In this document: one piece after another, positions 53,601 to 62,169 of the stretch
Position numbering within the stretch: position 1 is the stretch's first letter
Layout: each line of letters starts with the position of its first letter
Assembly: GCA_049603715.1 (NCBI GenBank)
Contig: JBMYSW010000002.1
Coordinates: forward strand, 1-64,000
Reading direction: 5' to 3'
Length of the DNA stretch: 64,000 nt
Source of the DNA: Pontibacterium sp049603715
GTDB taxonomy: Bacteria; Pseudomonadota; Gammaproteobacteria; Pseudomonadales; Balneatricaceae
Notes under the pieces: generated by a model
What the model was told of the DNA's origin: nothing
What the model saw: only the letters and a program-made list of their open reading frames with translations
Databases searched by the model: none
Position numbers and translations under genes: made by a program

Positions 53601-54261
53601 GTACGGCGAGCGACTGATTCGCTATCGCGCTGCGACGGCAAAAGGGGCCGATTACTTTGCCGCATGGCTACATCATTTGGCCGCTTGTGCCAGCGAGTTG
53701 CCGTTAGCCGAAACCCTTGGTTTTGCCAAAGGCAGCACCTTTGTCTTTAGGCCACTGCCACCAGAGTTGGCAAAGGTCCACTTAAGCCATTTAGTTAGCT
53801 TGTATCAATACGGCCAAAGCTGGCCGTTGGCGTTGGATATTAATACGGCGTGGAAGTCGCTCGAAGCATACAACAAGGTATGGGAGAAGCAGCAAGCCAA
53901 AGCTAACGATGAACAAGGCCTCGAAGCAGCTAAAAATGCTGCGCTAGCCGCTGCGATAAAAGCCGCGAACGGGGCAGTGCAAAGCACTCCTTACCATCAC
54001 GGACTGGATGCGAATCCTTATCTGAGCAAAGCCATGGCGCTGTCTGCGTTCGCGCCGATTGTTGCCTTGCCGGATGAGTTTTTAACAAACAGCGACTTCG
54101 CCATGGAAAACAGTTTATTACCCGAGATTACGACGCAGCGCCTCGAAGTGCTCTCGTTACCCAGCAGCTTTGGTTCTGTCTTAGTGCCTTGGGTGAATCA
54201 CACACTGATCGCTCCTTTACCATGGCTCGAAATCTCTGACGAAAAGGACGGTTATGAATAA
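50620..54261 (+). CDS. recC: RecC, exonuclease V gamma subunit
   Basis: This 1213-residue subunit of RecBCD holds the DNA ends, splits the strands and recognizes Chi. The start matches E. coli RecC: VYHSNALDVLKDLL and NILVQSPGMAQWLKLELAQAQGIAAAVDFPLPASYLWRNF (as short pieces). MPMRSIPFKVVCLLGMNDGSYPR is the family block in the central region. A GTG start is used with AAAGGAG 9 nt upstream. It exceeds the E. coli length (1122). The TAA stop overlaps the first recB ATG. No protease gene (ptrA) lies between recC and recB, unlike E. coli. Confidence 0.96.
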   Translation: MFFVYHSNALDVLKDLLTHIVTNTPLDDPFATENILVQSPGMAQWLKLELAQAQGIAAAVDFPLPASYLWRNFAELLDDVPERSAFDKEAMTWRLMAVLPQCLDAPEFAALKGYLDTEATQAAGCIHYKSYQLCSRIADTFDQYLVYRPEWIEDWQAGGAMAAESQPWQPILWRALVAETARLGLSHWHRGNMMSSFIQKAEAKPVSKRLFVFGISALPQHYLDALAAIAKHSDVHLFVTNPCRSYWGDLVDAKFLAKIDERWLAKLDLPDANADLADVGDDTNPADLYEVGNPLLASMGKLGRDYLVQLQSMPVREIDAFAEAPSDGLLHQIQRDILDLKDPKDEAEKRLIATDDRSLRIHGCHSPMRELEVLHDQLLAMFDTAAHQGQTLEPKDIIVMMSDVATYAPYIDAVFGQAQGNHYIPYSIADKSLEQESPVLNSVMSFMQLGKSRLEVTDVLELLEVPAILTKLGLDEQSFKRIRHWVTDAHIRWGLSGEQRQQWDIPAFEQNSWLFGLKRMLAGYALGEQHAPWLEIAGYHGIEGLEAKDLGALVRFVELLCEACEAFSGDASLATWQQRVLALLDNVYEADPNDEFALEQIRKAMAQLQRVYGESGMDETIPVDVLIDFIQNHISGESSGRGFMVGAVNFCTLMPMRSIPFKVVCLLGMNDGSYPRSMPPLGFDLIAEHPQRGDRSRRDDDRYLFLEAILSAQEELYISYLSRSVQDNSEKVASVLVSELTEYIDAGYALHLESDAQEAPMLSEWLTTEHALVPYSKGYFGSSQVDDDSRLFSYAQDWHQALTAMSEQGDMSAEITNDQPAPLSPVLLDEQLDIDTLVRFFKGPVQQFFNQRLQVFFDDNLDGSVSLSASDTDATEPFDLDNLVKYQLSDRYLDAALEQFSSTPSIASQDGEANILNGLDDHIAAEGVLPVSAVAGRRQQVVKSESIELAQAVSKAMQGPRQRFELSVPLQVQNLVDPAQAPQSIELVGWQDHWYGERLIRYRAATAKGADYFAAWLHHLAACASELPLAETLGFAKGSTFVFRPLPPELAKVHLSHLVSLYQYGQSWPLALDINTAWKSLEAYNKVWEKQQAKANDEQGLEAAKNAALAAAIKAANGAVQSTPYHHGLDANPYLSKAMALSAFAPIVALPDEFLTNSDFAMENSLLPEITTQRLEVLSLPSSFGSVLVPWVNHTLIAPLPWLEISDEKDGYE

Positions 54262-54278
54262 TGCAGGGGGAGGGGAGT

Positions 54279-57200
54279 ATGACCGAGTTAGATAACATCA
54301 CACCGCTGCCGTTAACCCAGTCGCCGGCGGCAGAGGTAAAAGCCCTCGACCCGTTAACCTTTGCGATTCGTGGTCGTCAATTAATTGAGGCCAGTGCCGG
54401 CACGGGTAAAACCTTTACCATTGCGACACTGTATCTGCGCATGATTTTAGGCTGCGGCGGTACGCCTACCGACCGGCAGCTCACCCCCAAAGATATTTTG
54501 GTGGTGACCTTTACCGAGGCTGCCACCCAAGAGCTGCGCGATCGTATTCGCAAACGCCTTATGTCGGCTAAACAGAGCGCCTTGGTGCTGTTGGCGGCTC
54601 TAAACAATGAATCCCTCGGCTCGCTTGAAGAAATACCATTAGAAGGCATCGATCCTGTGGTTGCTATGTTGTGGCAACAAGCGTTAGCCACTCACGTCAA
54701 TGAACCTGCGCGCCTTGGCTTGGTGGTAAAACGTTGGGCCAAACGACTAGAACACAGTGCCAACCAAATGGACGAAGCCGAGATCTTTACCATTCACGGC
54801 TTTTGTCAGCGCATGCTTAAACGCCACGCCTTTGAGAGCGGCAGCCTATTTGAATGCGAACTCGCGCCCGACACCGAATCCCTTAAACACCATGCCGTGT
54901 TCGATTTTTGGCGAAAGCGCTTTTATCAAGCCGATCCTAACCTCGTTGATGACATGTTAGCCGCATGGCCAAACCCTTATGGTTTACTCAAAGCCATTAA
55001 CGCCATGTGGAACAGTGCCGACGCCAAAATCGAGCCGCCCGTTGCGAGCCTTAATTTGGCCGAAGAGCTAGGCAAGCTAGAGGCTCAAACTAGCGACTTT
55101 AAGCAAGCTTGGCGCAATAACAGCGACGACTTACTCGCGCTGATTCAAAACTCTGGGGCTGATAAACGTACCTATTCCAAGCGTTATTTGCCGGCCGATT
55201 TGAACAAAATTGCCCAATGGTGTGAAAGCGACGACGAAGGTTTTAACGGCGATATCGCTAAAACCCTCGAAAAGTACACTCAAACGCGCCTGGTCGAAAA
55301 AACCAAAAAAGGCGAGCCGCCACTCCACAGCTTGTTCGAGCAAATTGAAACCTTGCTCGCGGCGCAAGTGCCCGTAAAAGCGATTTTGCTGGGCCAAGCC
55401 ATTGCTGAAGTGCGCCAGCGCTTTGATGCCCAAAAGCAACAAGCGCAAATTATGTCGTTTGATGATTTGCTCGGTAACCTCGACGATGCCTTGTCTGGCC
55501 CTTATCAAGCGCAGTTGAGTGAGGCCATTCGCGGTCAGTTTCCCGTCGCCCTGATCGACGAGTTTCAGGACACCGACGAAAAGCAATTTCGTATCTTCTC
55601 GTCTATTTATCCGCTCGGCCGAGACGACAGCGCCCTGGTGATGATCGGTGACCCAAAACAGGCGATTTATGGCTTTCGTGGGGCCGACATTTTTACCTAT
55701 ATTCAAGCCAAACGCAGTGCCGACCAAATTTGGACACTGGGCACCAACTGGCGTTCAACTACCTCAATGATTGGTGCGGTAAATAGCCTATTTGAATACA
55801 GCCCAGCGCCTTTTATCTATCAGCAAGATATTCCGTTTTTGCCGGTACAAAGCGCGGGCTTTGCCGATAAGTCGCCATTAACCAGCGCCAACAACAGTGC
55901 CGATACTAGCGAGCCAGAGGCATCGTTAGTGTTTTGGCACCCCGCCGCGCAAGACGAAAGTGCTGATGGCTTGATGTCGAGCGGCGAATACCTTGATGTA
56001 TTTGCCGAAGCCACCGCTGCCGAAATTGAGCGACTACTAAACCAACAAAGCCACCTAGGCGATACGCCCTTACAAGCCGGTGATATGGCGGTGTTGGTGC
56101 GCAGCCGAGGCGAAGCCGCAAAAGTGCGAGACGCTCTGCTGGCTCGTGGGTTAGCCAGTGTTTACTTAAGTAACCGCGATTCGGTATTTGCGAGCCAAGA
56201 GGCCGAAGACCTCGCCCGTATTTTGGTGGCCGTGTTACAGCCGCACAACGAGCGCTTGTTAAAAGCTGCCCTTGCTAGCCCTATATTTGCGTTGAGCTAC
56301 CGTGACATTGATCAGCTCAACCAAGACGAGCGCCAGTGGGAGCTGCTGGTGGCTGAGTTTGAAGGCTACAACCAAGTGTGGCGAGGGCAGGGCGTATTGC
56401 CCATGCTGCGTCGTTTAATGCACCAGCGCAAAGTTGCCACCCGCTTGATGCAAGAACCTGCAGGCGAGCGCCGCCTCACCGATTACATGCACCTTGGCGA
56501 GCTATTGCAAACGGCCAGCGCTGAGCTCGAAAGCCAAACCGCGCTGATTAGGTGGCTCGCCAAATCCATCGCCAACGCCAATGGCGATTTGTCGGAGCAG
56601 CAGTTACGACTCGAAAGCGAGCAAAACTTGGTGCAAATCGTCACCATCCACAAATCTAAGGGTTTGGAATATCCCGTGGTGTTTTTGCCCTTTATCGCTA
56701 AACCACCGCGCGAGCCCAACCCGCTTTATCACAACAGCGATGATGAGCTGGTGTGGCACCTCGAAGCCGACGACGAAGTTAAAGCACTCGCCACCAAAGA
56801 GCAGCTCGCCGAAGAGCTTCGGTTGTTGTACGTGGCATTAACCCGCCCTGTGCATCGCTGCTATTTGGGCGTTGCCGACGTGAAAGTGGGTAATAGCAAA
56901 GCCCTTAAATTTACCACTTCGGCCTTGGGATATTTGTTTGCCTCACAGGCAGAGCCGGAGTTGTTAGAACAAGAGATTAGCGCACTCACGTGGTTAAAAG
57001 GTTTTGTTAGTAGCTGTAACAATGACGCTTCTGAACAGCCGTTAGCCGTGCTCGCGCCTTTACCTCAGTGGGCGAATAACGAGGCGACAAGCGGTTTACC
57101 TACACCGACTGCTCACGCCGAAACAATCAGCAACCCAACCAAGCCCCAGCCCGAAGGTGGTGCTTGGCAGGTTCGTAGCCTTGCGCAAAAAATCGAACGT

Positions 57201-58337
57201 CGTTGGCGTGTTACCAGTTACTCTGGCTTAACCTATCATCACAGCCACCAACACGATGGCACAGCAACAGCCAGCCAAGGCGCGCTCGAAACCTTGCCCG
57301 ATAGCCTTGCTGGCGCGGGTGCGATGGATATGGATGCGGCCAACGATCAAGGTGTATCGGTTGATGCAGCTAGCCCAATGAACGAGCTAGACGAAGCCGT
57401 GCCTTCTATTTTCACCTTCGCCAAGGGCGCCCATGCAGGTACGTTTTTGCATAGCTTGTTCGAAGAGGTGAGCTTTCCGCGTGTGCACGGGCCAGAGCTG
57501 CCCGATACCGTAGCCGAAGCCTGTGAGCTAGCGGGCTTTTCTGTAGAGCCGTGGGCCGAGGTATTAACCGACCTAGTGCGACAAGTGGTGGCGCAACCCT
57601 TGGTACCGAACCAGTGGAGCTTGGCAAATATCGAAGATGCCGACCGTTGGGTGGAGATGGAATTTACCTTGCCCATAGAGCACCTAAACGCCAAGCGCCT
57701 TGATGCTTTATGTCGTAGCCACGACGAGCTATCGGCACAGGCCAGCCCTGTAGAATTTGAGCAAGTAAGCGGCATGTTGAAGGGTTTTATCGACCTATTA
57801 GTGCGTATTGACGGCAAATATTATGTCATCGATTACAAGTCCAACCACTTGGGAATGCAGCCGCAAGACTACACCCAAGAGGCCATGGCCAACGCCATGA
57901 TCGACCACCGCTACGACCTGCAATACCAAATTTACAGCCTAGCCCTGCATCGCCTATTGTCGCTGCGCTTGCCTAATTACGACTACGAGCAGCACTTTGG
58001 CGGCGTTTATTACCTGTTTTTAAGGGGTATGACTCGCACCCAGCTTGAGCCTATTTCGCCTGAGTTGGCGGAAGCAAACGGTGAGCAGCCAAGTAATGGC
58101 ATATTTTACACCCGCCCAAGCAAAGCCTTTATTACGGGGCTAGACAACTTGTTTAAGGGTGAAAGCGTTACAGTTGTTCCCGAAGAGCCATCGCAAGCGC
58201 CACAAGAATCTCAAGCACCTAAACAGGCACAAGCACCTCAACCAAGCGAGGCAACACCAGCACCAGAGCCGCAAGGCACTTTAGACCTGTTCGGCGACCT
58301 AGAGATGCCCAGCGTTGATAAAGGAGAGCGCTCATGA
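54279..58337 (+). CDS. recB: RecB, exonuclease V beta subunit with extended tail
   Basis: This 1352-residue helicase-nuclease unwinds and trims double-strand breaks and loads RecA with RecC and RecD. Helicase motifs: IEASAGTGKTFTIATLYLR, VVTFTEAATQELRDRIRKR, LIDEFQDTDEKQF, DPKQAIYGFRGADIFTYI, TIHKSKGLEYPVVFLPF, LLYVALTRPVHRCYLG. The nuclease site is at about D1172, D1185 and K1187 (FIDLLVRIDG, YYVIDYKS), with E. coli spacing. It is much longer than E. coli RecB (1180), partly from a Pro/Gln/Ala-rich tail (about 1305-1335) ending QGTLDLFGDLEMPS. An ATG at 54261 overlaps the recC stop, but GGAGGGGAGT sits right before the ATG at 54279. Overlaps recD by ATGA. Confidence 0.95.
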   Translation: MTELDNITPLPLTQSPAAEVKALDPLTFAIRGRQLIEASAGTGKTFTIATLYLRMILGCGGTPTDRQLTPKDILVVTFTEAATQELRDRIRKRLMSAKQSALVLLAALNNESLGSLEEIPLEGIDPVVAMLWQQALATHVNEPARLGLVVKRWAKRLEHSANQMDEAEIFTIHGFCQRMLKRHAFESGSLFECELAPDTESLKHHAVFDFWRKRFYQADPNLVDDMLAAWPNPYGLLKAINAMWNSADAKIEPPVASLNLAEELGKLEAQTSDFKQAWRNNSDDLLALIQNSGADKRTYSKRYLPADLNKIAQWCESDDEGFNGDIAKTLEKYTQTRLVEKTKKGEPPLHSLFEQIETLLAAQVPVKAILLGQAIAEVRQRFDAQKQQAQIMSFDDLLGNLDDALSGPYQAQLSEAIRGQFPVALIDEFQDTDEKQFRIFSSIYPLGRDDSALVMIGDPKQAIYGFRGADIFTYIQAKRSADQIWTLGTNWRSTTSMIGAVNSLFEYSPAPFIYQQDIPFLPVQSAGFADKSPLTSANNSADTSEPEASLVFWHPAAQDESADGLMSSGEYLDVFAEATAAEIERLLNQQSHLGDTPLQAGDMAVLVRSRGEAAKVRDALLARGLASVYLSNRDSVFASQEAEDLARILVAVLQPHNERLLKAALASPIFALSYRDIDQLNQDERQWELLVAEFEGYNQVWRGQGVLPMLRRLMHQRKVATRLMQEPAGERRLTDYMHLGELLQTASAELESQTALIRWLAKSIANANGDLSEQQLRLESEQNLVQIVTIHKSKGLEYPVVFLPFIAKPPREPNPLYHNSDDELVWHLEADDEVKALATKEQLAEELRLLYVALTRPVHRCYLGVADVKVGNSKALKFTTSALGYLFASQAEPELLEQEISALTWLKGFVSSCNNDASEQPLAVLAPLPQWANNEATSGLPTPTAHAETISNPTKPQPEGGAWQVRSLAQKIERRWRVTSYSGLTYHHSHQHDGTATASQGALETLPDSLAGAGAMDMDAANDQGVSVDAASPMNELDEAVPSIFTFAKGAHAGTFLHSLFEEVSFPRVHGPELPDTVAEACELAGFSVEPWAEVLTDLVRQVVAQPLVPNQWSLANIEDADRWVEMEFTLPIEHLNAKRLDALCRSHDELSAQASPVEFEQVSGMLKGFIDLLVRIDGKYYVIDYKSNHLGMQPQDYTQEAMANAMIDHRYDLQYQIYSLALHRLLSLRLPNYDYEQHFGGVYYLFLRGMTRTQLEPISPELAEANGEQPSNGIFYTRPSKAFITGLDNLFKGESVTVVPEEPSQAPQESQAPKQAQAPQPSEATPAPEPQGTLDLFGDLEMPSVDKGERS

Positions 58338-60358
58338 ACCTTTTTAGTCAACGACTCTATAGCGATAGCCTTGATAACTCGAATGCCTCTAGCTCTGAAA
58401 AAGCCTTTAGCCCAGAAGAGGCTGAATACTTACGCCAAGGCGTAAGCCGCTCGGTGATTCGCGAATTAGACTATCAATTCGCGCAATTTTTGCTGGCCCA
58501 AGGGGCGAACAAAACCCAAGCGCTGTTTGGTTTATTAACCAGCGCCGAGCTCGCCTTGGGCCATGTGTGTCTCGACTTAACTCAGCTTAGTAACACCTTG
58601 GCCCTGCGTTATCGTTTGTTATCGCCCTTGTGGCCGCTGTTTGATGTGGCACAGCTGGTGGGGGATACCCAACAAGCGCCGACAGACGAGAGGCCTGATG
58701 GCATCGTCGCGGTAAGTGAGTTAGCGAGCGAACAAACGCTAGCACCCCTCGTGCTCGACCAACAACGCCTATACCTGCGTCGCTACTGGCAATACGAAGT
58801 CAGCGTTGCACAAGCGCTGTTAAGCTTTAGCGATGCTAGTCACAATGGGGCCAATGGTCTTGAAGGCCTGAACGAAAGTGCACCACTAATCAACGCGCTT
58901 TTTGCTAACTCAACCGAAACGGTAGACTGGCAAAAAATCGCCGCAGGTGTCGCGCTACGCCAACCACTCACGCTGATTTCTGGCGGGCCGGGTACGGGGA
59001 AAACCACCACTGTTAGTAAAGTATTGGCCTTGCTTATTGCGCAGCATCAGGCTCAATCGACCAAACCCATGCGCATTAAGCTCGCCGCGCCCACGGGTAA
59101 AGCGGCAGCACGCTTAAGCGAGTCCATTAACGGTGCTATGGCACAATTGGCCCAAAGCCTACCCAATGCGCAAACGGTGCTGAGCCAAATACCTGATCAC
59201 GCCACCACCATTCATCGTTTGTTAGGTGTTATTCCAAACCAGCCGCAGTTTAAACATCATCGTAAAAATCCATTGCACCTTGACCTTTTAGTGGTCGACG
59301 AAGCCTCAATGATCGACCTACCCATGATGGCCAAGCTACTTGCGGCGGTGCCAAGCCACGGTCGTATCATCTTTTTGGGCGACCACGACCAGCTGTCTTC
59401 TGTAGAGGCGGGTGGTGTGTTGGCCGATCTATGTGCCCAAATCGACGCGCCATACAGCCACGAGCAGCAACAAGCCTTAGCGGCGTTGGGCTGTCATTAT
59501 GTTGCGCCAATCGAAGGTGAGCAGGGGATTGCTGTTGAGGCAGACCAGAAAAGCTCGTCATCAAGCAACCTTATCGACGCAAGGGTGTTGCTGCGCAAGA
59601 GCTATCGTTTTCATGATCAAAGCGGCATTGGCTACCTCGCCAAAGCGGTAAACCAAGGTCAGGGCTACCAAGCCTTGTCGCTGTTTAATAAAGGTTATGC
59701 CGATATTCAGCGCCAGTTGCTCGACGACAGCAGCTACAGCCAACTCATCAGTGACTACAGCAAAGCACTTAAACCCTTTTTGCAGCTCGCCAACGACCCA
59801 AACGCCACCGCCAGCCGAGTGCTCGACGCCTTTGCCGACGTTCAGCTTTTATGCGCACTTCGCCGTGGTCCTTACGGCGTCGAAGGCCTAAACCAAGCCA
59901 TCCGCCGGCAACTCAGTCGCCAGCAATGGTTTAACATGGACAGCCTTTGGTACATCGGCCGCCCCGTGATGGTGACGCAAAACGACCCCTCACTAAAACT
60001 CTTTAACGGCGACATTGGTGTATGCCTAGCCGAGCCAAACGGCCAACTCAAAGTCTGGTTTGCAGGCAGCGAAGGCCAACAGCCCCGCAGCTTTTTACCC
60101 AGCCGCTTACCCGCCGTCGAAACCGTTTTTGCCATGACCATTCACAAAAGCCAAGGCTCCGAGTTTAAACAGGTATACCTGCTGCTCCCCAACGACGACA
60201 CCCCCGTAGTCACCCGAGAGCTGCTTTACACCGGTATTACCCGCGCTAAAAAGCATTGTGTGCTTTATGCGAATGACGATATTGTGCTGCGTGCTTGCCA
60301 GCGTAAAACGACGCGCGTGGGTGGGTTGGCGCGGAGGTTGGGGTTGGTGAGTGATTAG
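58334..60358 (+). CDS. recD: RecD, exonuclease V alpha subunit
   Basis: This 674-residue SF1B helicase (5'-3') is the fast motor of RecBCD. Walker A is SGGPGTGKTTTVSKVLALL; other motifs are APTGKAAARLSESI, TIHRLLGV, VVDEASMIDLPMM, GDHDQLSSVEAGGVL, AMTIHKSQGSEFKQVYLLL and TRELLYTGITRAKKHCVLY. Longer than E. coli RecD (608), with the extra length mostly in the N-terminal part and loops. The ATGA overlap with recB couples translation. It ends the recCBD operon. The next gene is in a more AT-rich block. Confidence 0.95.
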   Translation: MNLFSQRLYSDSLDNSNASSSEKAFSPEEAEYLRQGVSRSVIRELDYQFAQFLLAQGANKTQALFGLLTSAELALGHVCLDLTQLSNTLALRYRLLSPLWPLFDVAQLVGDTQQAPTDERPDGIVAVSELASEQTLAPLVLDQQRLYLRRYWQYEVSVAQALLSFSDASHNGANGLEGLNESAPLINALFANSTETVDWQKIAAGVALRQPLTLISGGPGTGKTTTVSKVLALLIAQHQAQSTKPMRIKLAAPTGKAAARLSESINGAMAQLAQSLPNAQTVLSQIPDHATTIHRLLGVIPNQPQFKHHRKNPLHLDLLVVDEASMIDLPMMAKLLAAVPSHGRIIFLGDHDQLSSVEAGGVLADLCAQIDAPYSHEQQQALAALGCHYVAPIEGEQGIAVEADQKSSSSSNLIDARVLLRKSYRFHDQSGIGYLAKAVNQGQGYQALSLFNKGYADIQRQLLDDSSYSQLISDYSKALKPFLQLANDPNATASRVLDAFADVQLLCALRRGPYGVEGLNQAIRRQLSRQQWFNMDSLWYIGRPVMVTQNDPSLKLFNGDIGVCLAEPNGQLKVWFAGSEGQQPRSFLPSRLPAVETVFAMTIHKSQGSEFKQVYLLLPNDDTPVVTRELLYTGITRAKKHCVLYANDDIVLRACQRKTTRVGGLARRLGLVSD

Positions 60359-60467
60359 CTAGTTCAAATGTGCTTTTTATTAATGCCTAGCTAGCTAGAA
60401 ATGGAGGGTAATACGCCTAATCTTATTCCGCTAACTGTTAAGGCTATGTGATATGGCTCGGTTTACG

Positions 60468-60473
60468 TATAAT
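60468..60473 (+). promoter_or_regulatory. Putative -10 box of the methyltransferase gene
   Basis: A perfect TATAAT lies 28 nt before the ATG at 60502, with no good -35 (TATGTG 17 bp upstream). The start codon has no clear ribosome-binding site, so the leader would be very short. Confidence 0.45.
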
Positions 60474-60501
60474 TTCCCGATTTTTCATAAGTGTCAGATC
60501 A

Positions 60502-61656
60502 ATGAGCAAGAAACGACTTACAGCAATCGATTTATTTTCAGGGGCAGGAGGGTTTTCTCTTGCTGCTTACAATGCTGGGTTCGAGGTGCTTGCTGCTATC
60601 GAGTTTGACCATAGTGCGGCAGAAACCTATCAAAAAAACTTGGTGGAAAGGCTAGGGGCTCCAACCCAGGTGTTTGCTCAAGACATTACCAAGGTTGACG
60701 TTAATGCCATTATGCAATACCAAGGAATTAAGTCACAGGAGTTGGATCTACTTTTAGGAGGGCCACCTTGCCAAGGGTTTTCGTCTCATAGAATTAACAA
60801 CACAGGTGTTGACGACCCTCGTAATGCACTTTTATTACGTTATTTTGACTTTGTTGCGCAGCTTAAACCCAAAGCGTTTCTTGTAGAAAATGTTCCTGGA
60901 TTATTGTGGCCTAGGCATGAAAAATACCTAAAAGACTTCTTGAAGCTTGCCCATGATCATGGTTACCAAGTAGTGACGGGTGGCCCTCTAATTATTAATG
61001 CTAGAGATTACGGTGTGCCTCAGAACCGCAGGCGAGCATTTATTTTAGGGGTGCGAGAGGACATTAATGGAGAGTCTATTCAATGGCCTCCTGAGCCGAC
61101 TCAAAAAGGCAAATGGGTACCCGCATCTGAGGTTTTTGAGAAACCTTCTGAGGAGGTGCTCGCTCAATTTAAGAAAAGGCTGGCAGAAAAGTTTGATTTC
61201 TCAAAGGAAGAGGCCTGTGACCGAGTTAATGGGTTAAGTTGGGGTGATCCACTGCAATCGAATGACCCCTGTAATCAGCATATGATGCATTCATTTGAGC
61301 TAACAAAAGTCTTTGAAAGGACACCGTTACTTGGTAGCCGCGATGAGTCTGGGCGTGTTTTAAACTGCCATAAAGATTATAAAGGCCACAAGGATGTTTA
61401 TGGCCGAATTTTCCCTCACCTTCCTTCAAATACAATTACAACAGGCTGTAACAACCCATCAAAAGGTCGTTTTGTTCATCCATGGTTGCCTCACGGTATC
61501 AGTCTACGCCATGCGGCTCGCTTACAGACATTTCCAGATGACTATGTCTTCACTGGTGGATCTATGGCAATGGCCAAACAAATCGGGAATGCCGTGCCGA
61601 TTAAGTTAGGGCAAGCGCTTATTTCTCAAATATCAAACTTGTTATCGGCGACCTAA
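60502..61656 (+). CDS. DNA (cytosine-5) methyltransferase
   Basis: This 384-residue enzyme adds a methyl group to C5 of cytosine in a short DNA site. Motif I is AIDLFSGAGGFS (residues 8-19), motif IV LLGGPPCQGFS with catalytic C90, motif VI FLVENVPG, motif VIII QNRRRAFILGV, motif IX around RHAARLQTFPDD, and motif X MAKQIGNAVPIKLGQAL. The frame opens earlier at 60448, but the conserved N-terminus starts at 60502. The region between motifs VIII and IX (about 190-300) should set specificity; the target is unknown. A- and T-rich codons differ from recCBD. It is 513 bp from a GHKL ATPase on the same strand, so it probably belongs to a restriction-like defence system. Confidence 0.94.
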   Translation: MSKKRLTAIDLFSGAGGFSLAAYNAGFEVLAAIEFDHSAAETYQKNLVERLGAPTQVFAQDITKVDVNAIMQYQGIKSQELDLLLGGPPCQGFSSHRINNTGVDDPRNALLLRYFDFVAQLKPKAFLVENVPGLLWPRHEKYLKDFLKLAHDHGYQVVTGGPLIINARDYGVPQNRRRAFILGVREDINGESIQWPPEPTQKGKWVPASEVFEKPSEEVLAQFKKRLAEKFDFSKEEACDRVNGLSWGDPLQSNDPCNQHMMHSFELTKVFERTPLLGSRDESGRVLNCHKDYKGHKDVYGRIFPHLPSNTITTGCNNPSKGRFVHPWLPHGISLRHAARLQTFPDDYVFTGGSMAMAKQIGNAVPIKLGQALISQISNLLSAT

Positions 61657-61722
61657 GTGGCTACTTTCTTTAGTCACGATATAGCTTTTCGCTTTAGGAG
61701 ATAGAATTCAGGACCGTCACAG

Positions 61723-61827
61723 ATGGCCAAGCCAGTTACCTTTCTAACTCGTTCTCAGGTAATCGAGCATTTGAGGGCAGGCAAAGGTTGCTACGATTTC
61801 TACTCAGAGGGATCGTGTCGCTGGTAA
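61723..61827 (+). other. Mini-ORF at a possible gene scar
   Basis: A 34-codon frame from ATG 61723 reads MAKPVTFLTRSQVIEHLRAG and ends in YSEGSCRW at a TAA inside the first 19-bp repeat. It may be the remains of a longer gene. No family is recognised. The 513-bp gap 61657-62169 otherwise holds a weak stem (61657-61677) after the methyltransferase stop, the tandem repeats and a degraded reverse-strand frame. Confidence 0.3.
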
Positions 61828-61866
61828 CACTTCAGTTGACTGGTAACACTTCAGTTGACTGGTAAC
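61821..61866 (+). repeat. 19-bp tandem repeats in the defence block
   Basis: CTGGTAACACTTCAGTTGA occurs twice in a row, identical (61821-61839, 61840-61858), and an 8-bp third copy follows (61859-61866). Multiple terminal repeats of this kind occur at ends of some mobile elements, but no transposase gene is present and I cannot assign a family. Confidence 0.75.
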
Positions 61867-62169
61867 TATAAGTGTTGGCTCTCTGAGCTTTCGTAATACC
61901 TAATGCTGGCCTATCGGCAATATAATACGTAACCCCCTTAGAAGTGAAATATTGATCAACGTTGTTAAGGCCTTGAGCTAAGCATCGTTACTACAAAAGT
62001 ATAAAGTCGCTCCTGTTTCGTTAAACCGCGTAATCTTGGCAAACAGGGGTTACTACTCCGCTGAGCTTAAGCAACATTTAATAACAGCTATATGCAGTAG
62101 ATCAGTATAAAAAAAGTGCCTACAATGTTGGGAAACTTTTATGCCTAACATACTGAGATTTGGTTATAT

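Noticed and set aside
55131..55727. A 198-codon reverse frame inside recB
   Set aside because: It lies fully antisense to strongly supported recB motifs and has no recognisable family; it follows from the codon bias of recB.
61840..61985. Reverse-strand frame with QYFTSKGVTYYIADRPALG
   Set aside because: It reads like protein but has an upstream stop, no start and no family I recognise, so it is not called as a gene; kept only as part of the scar finding.
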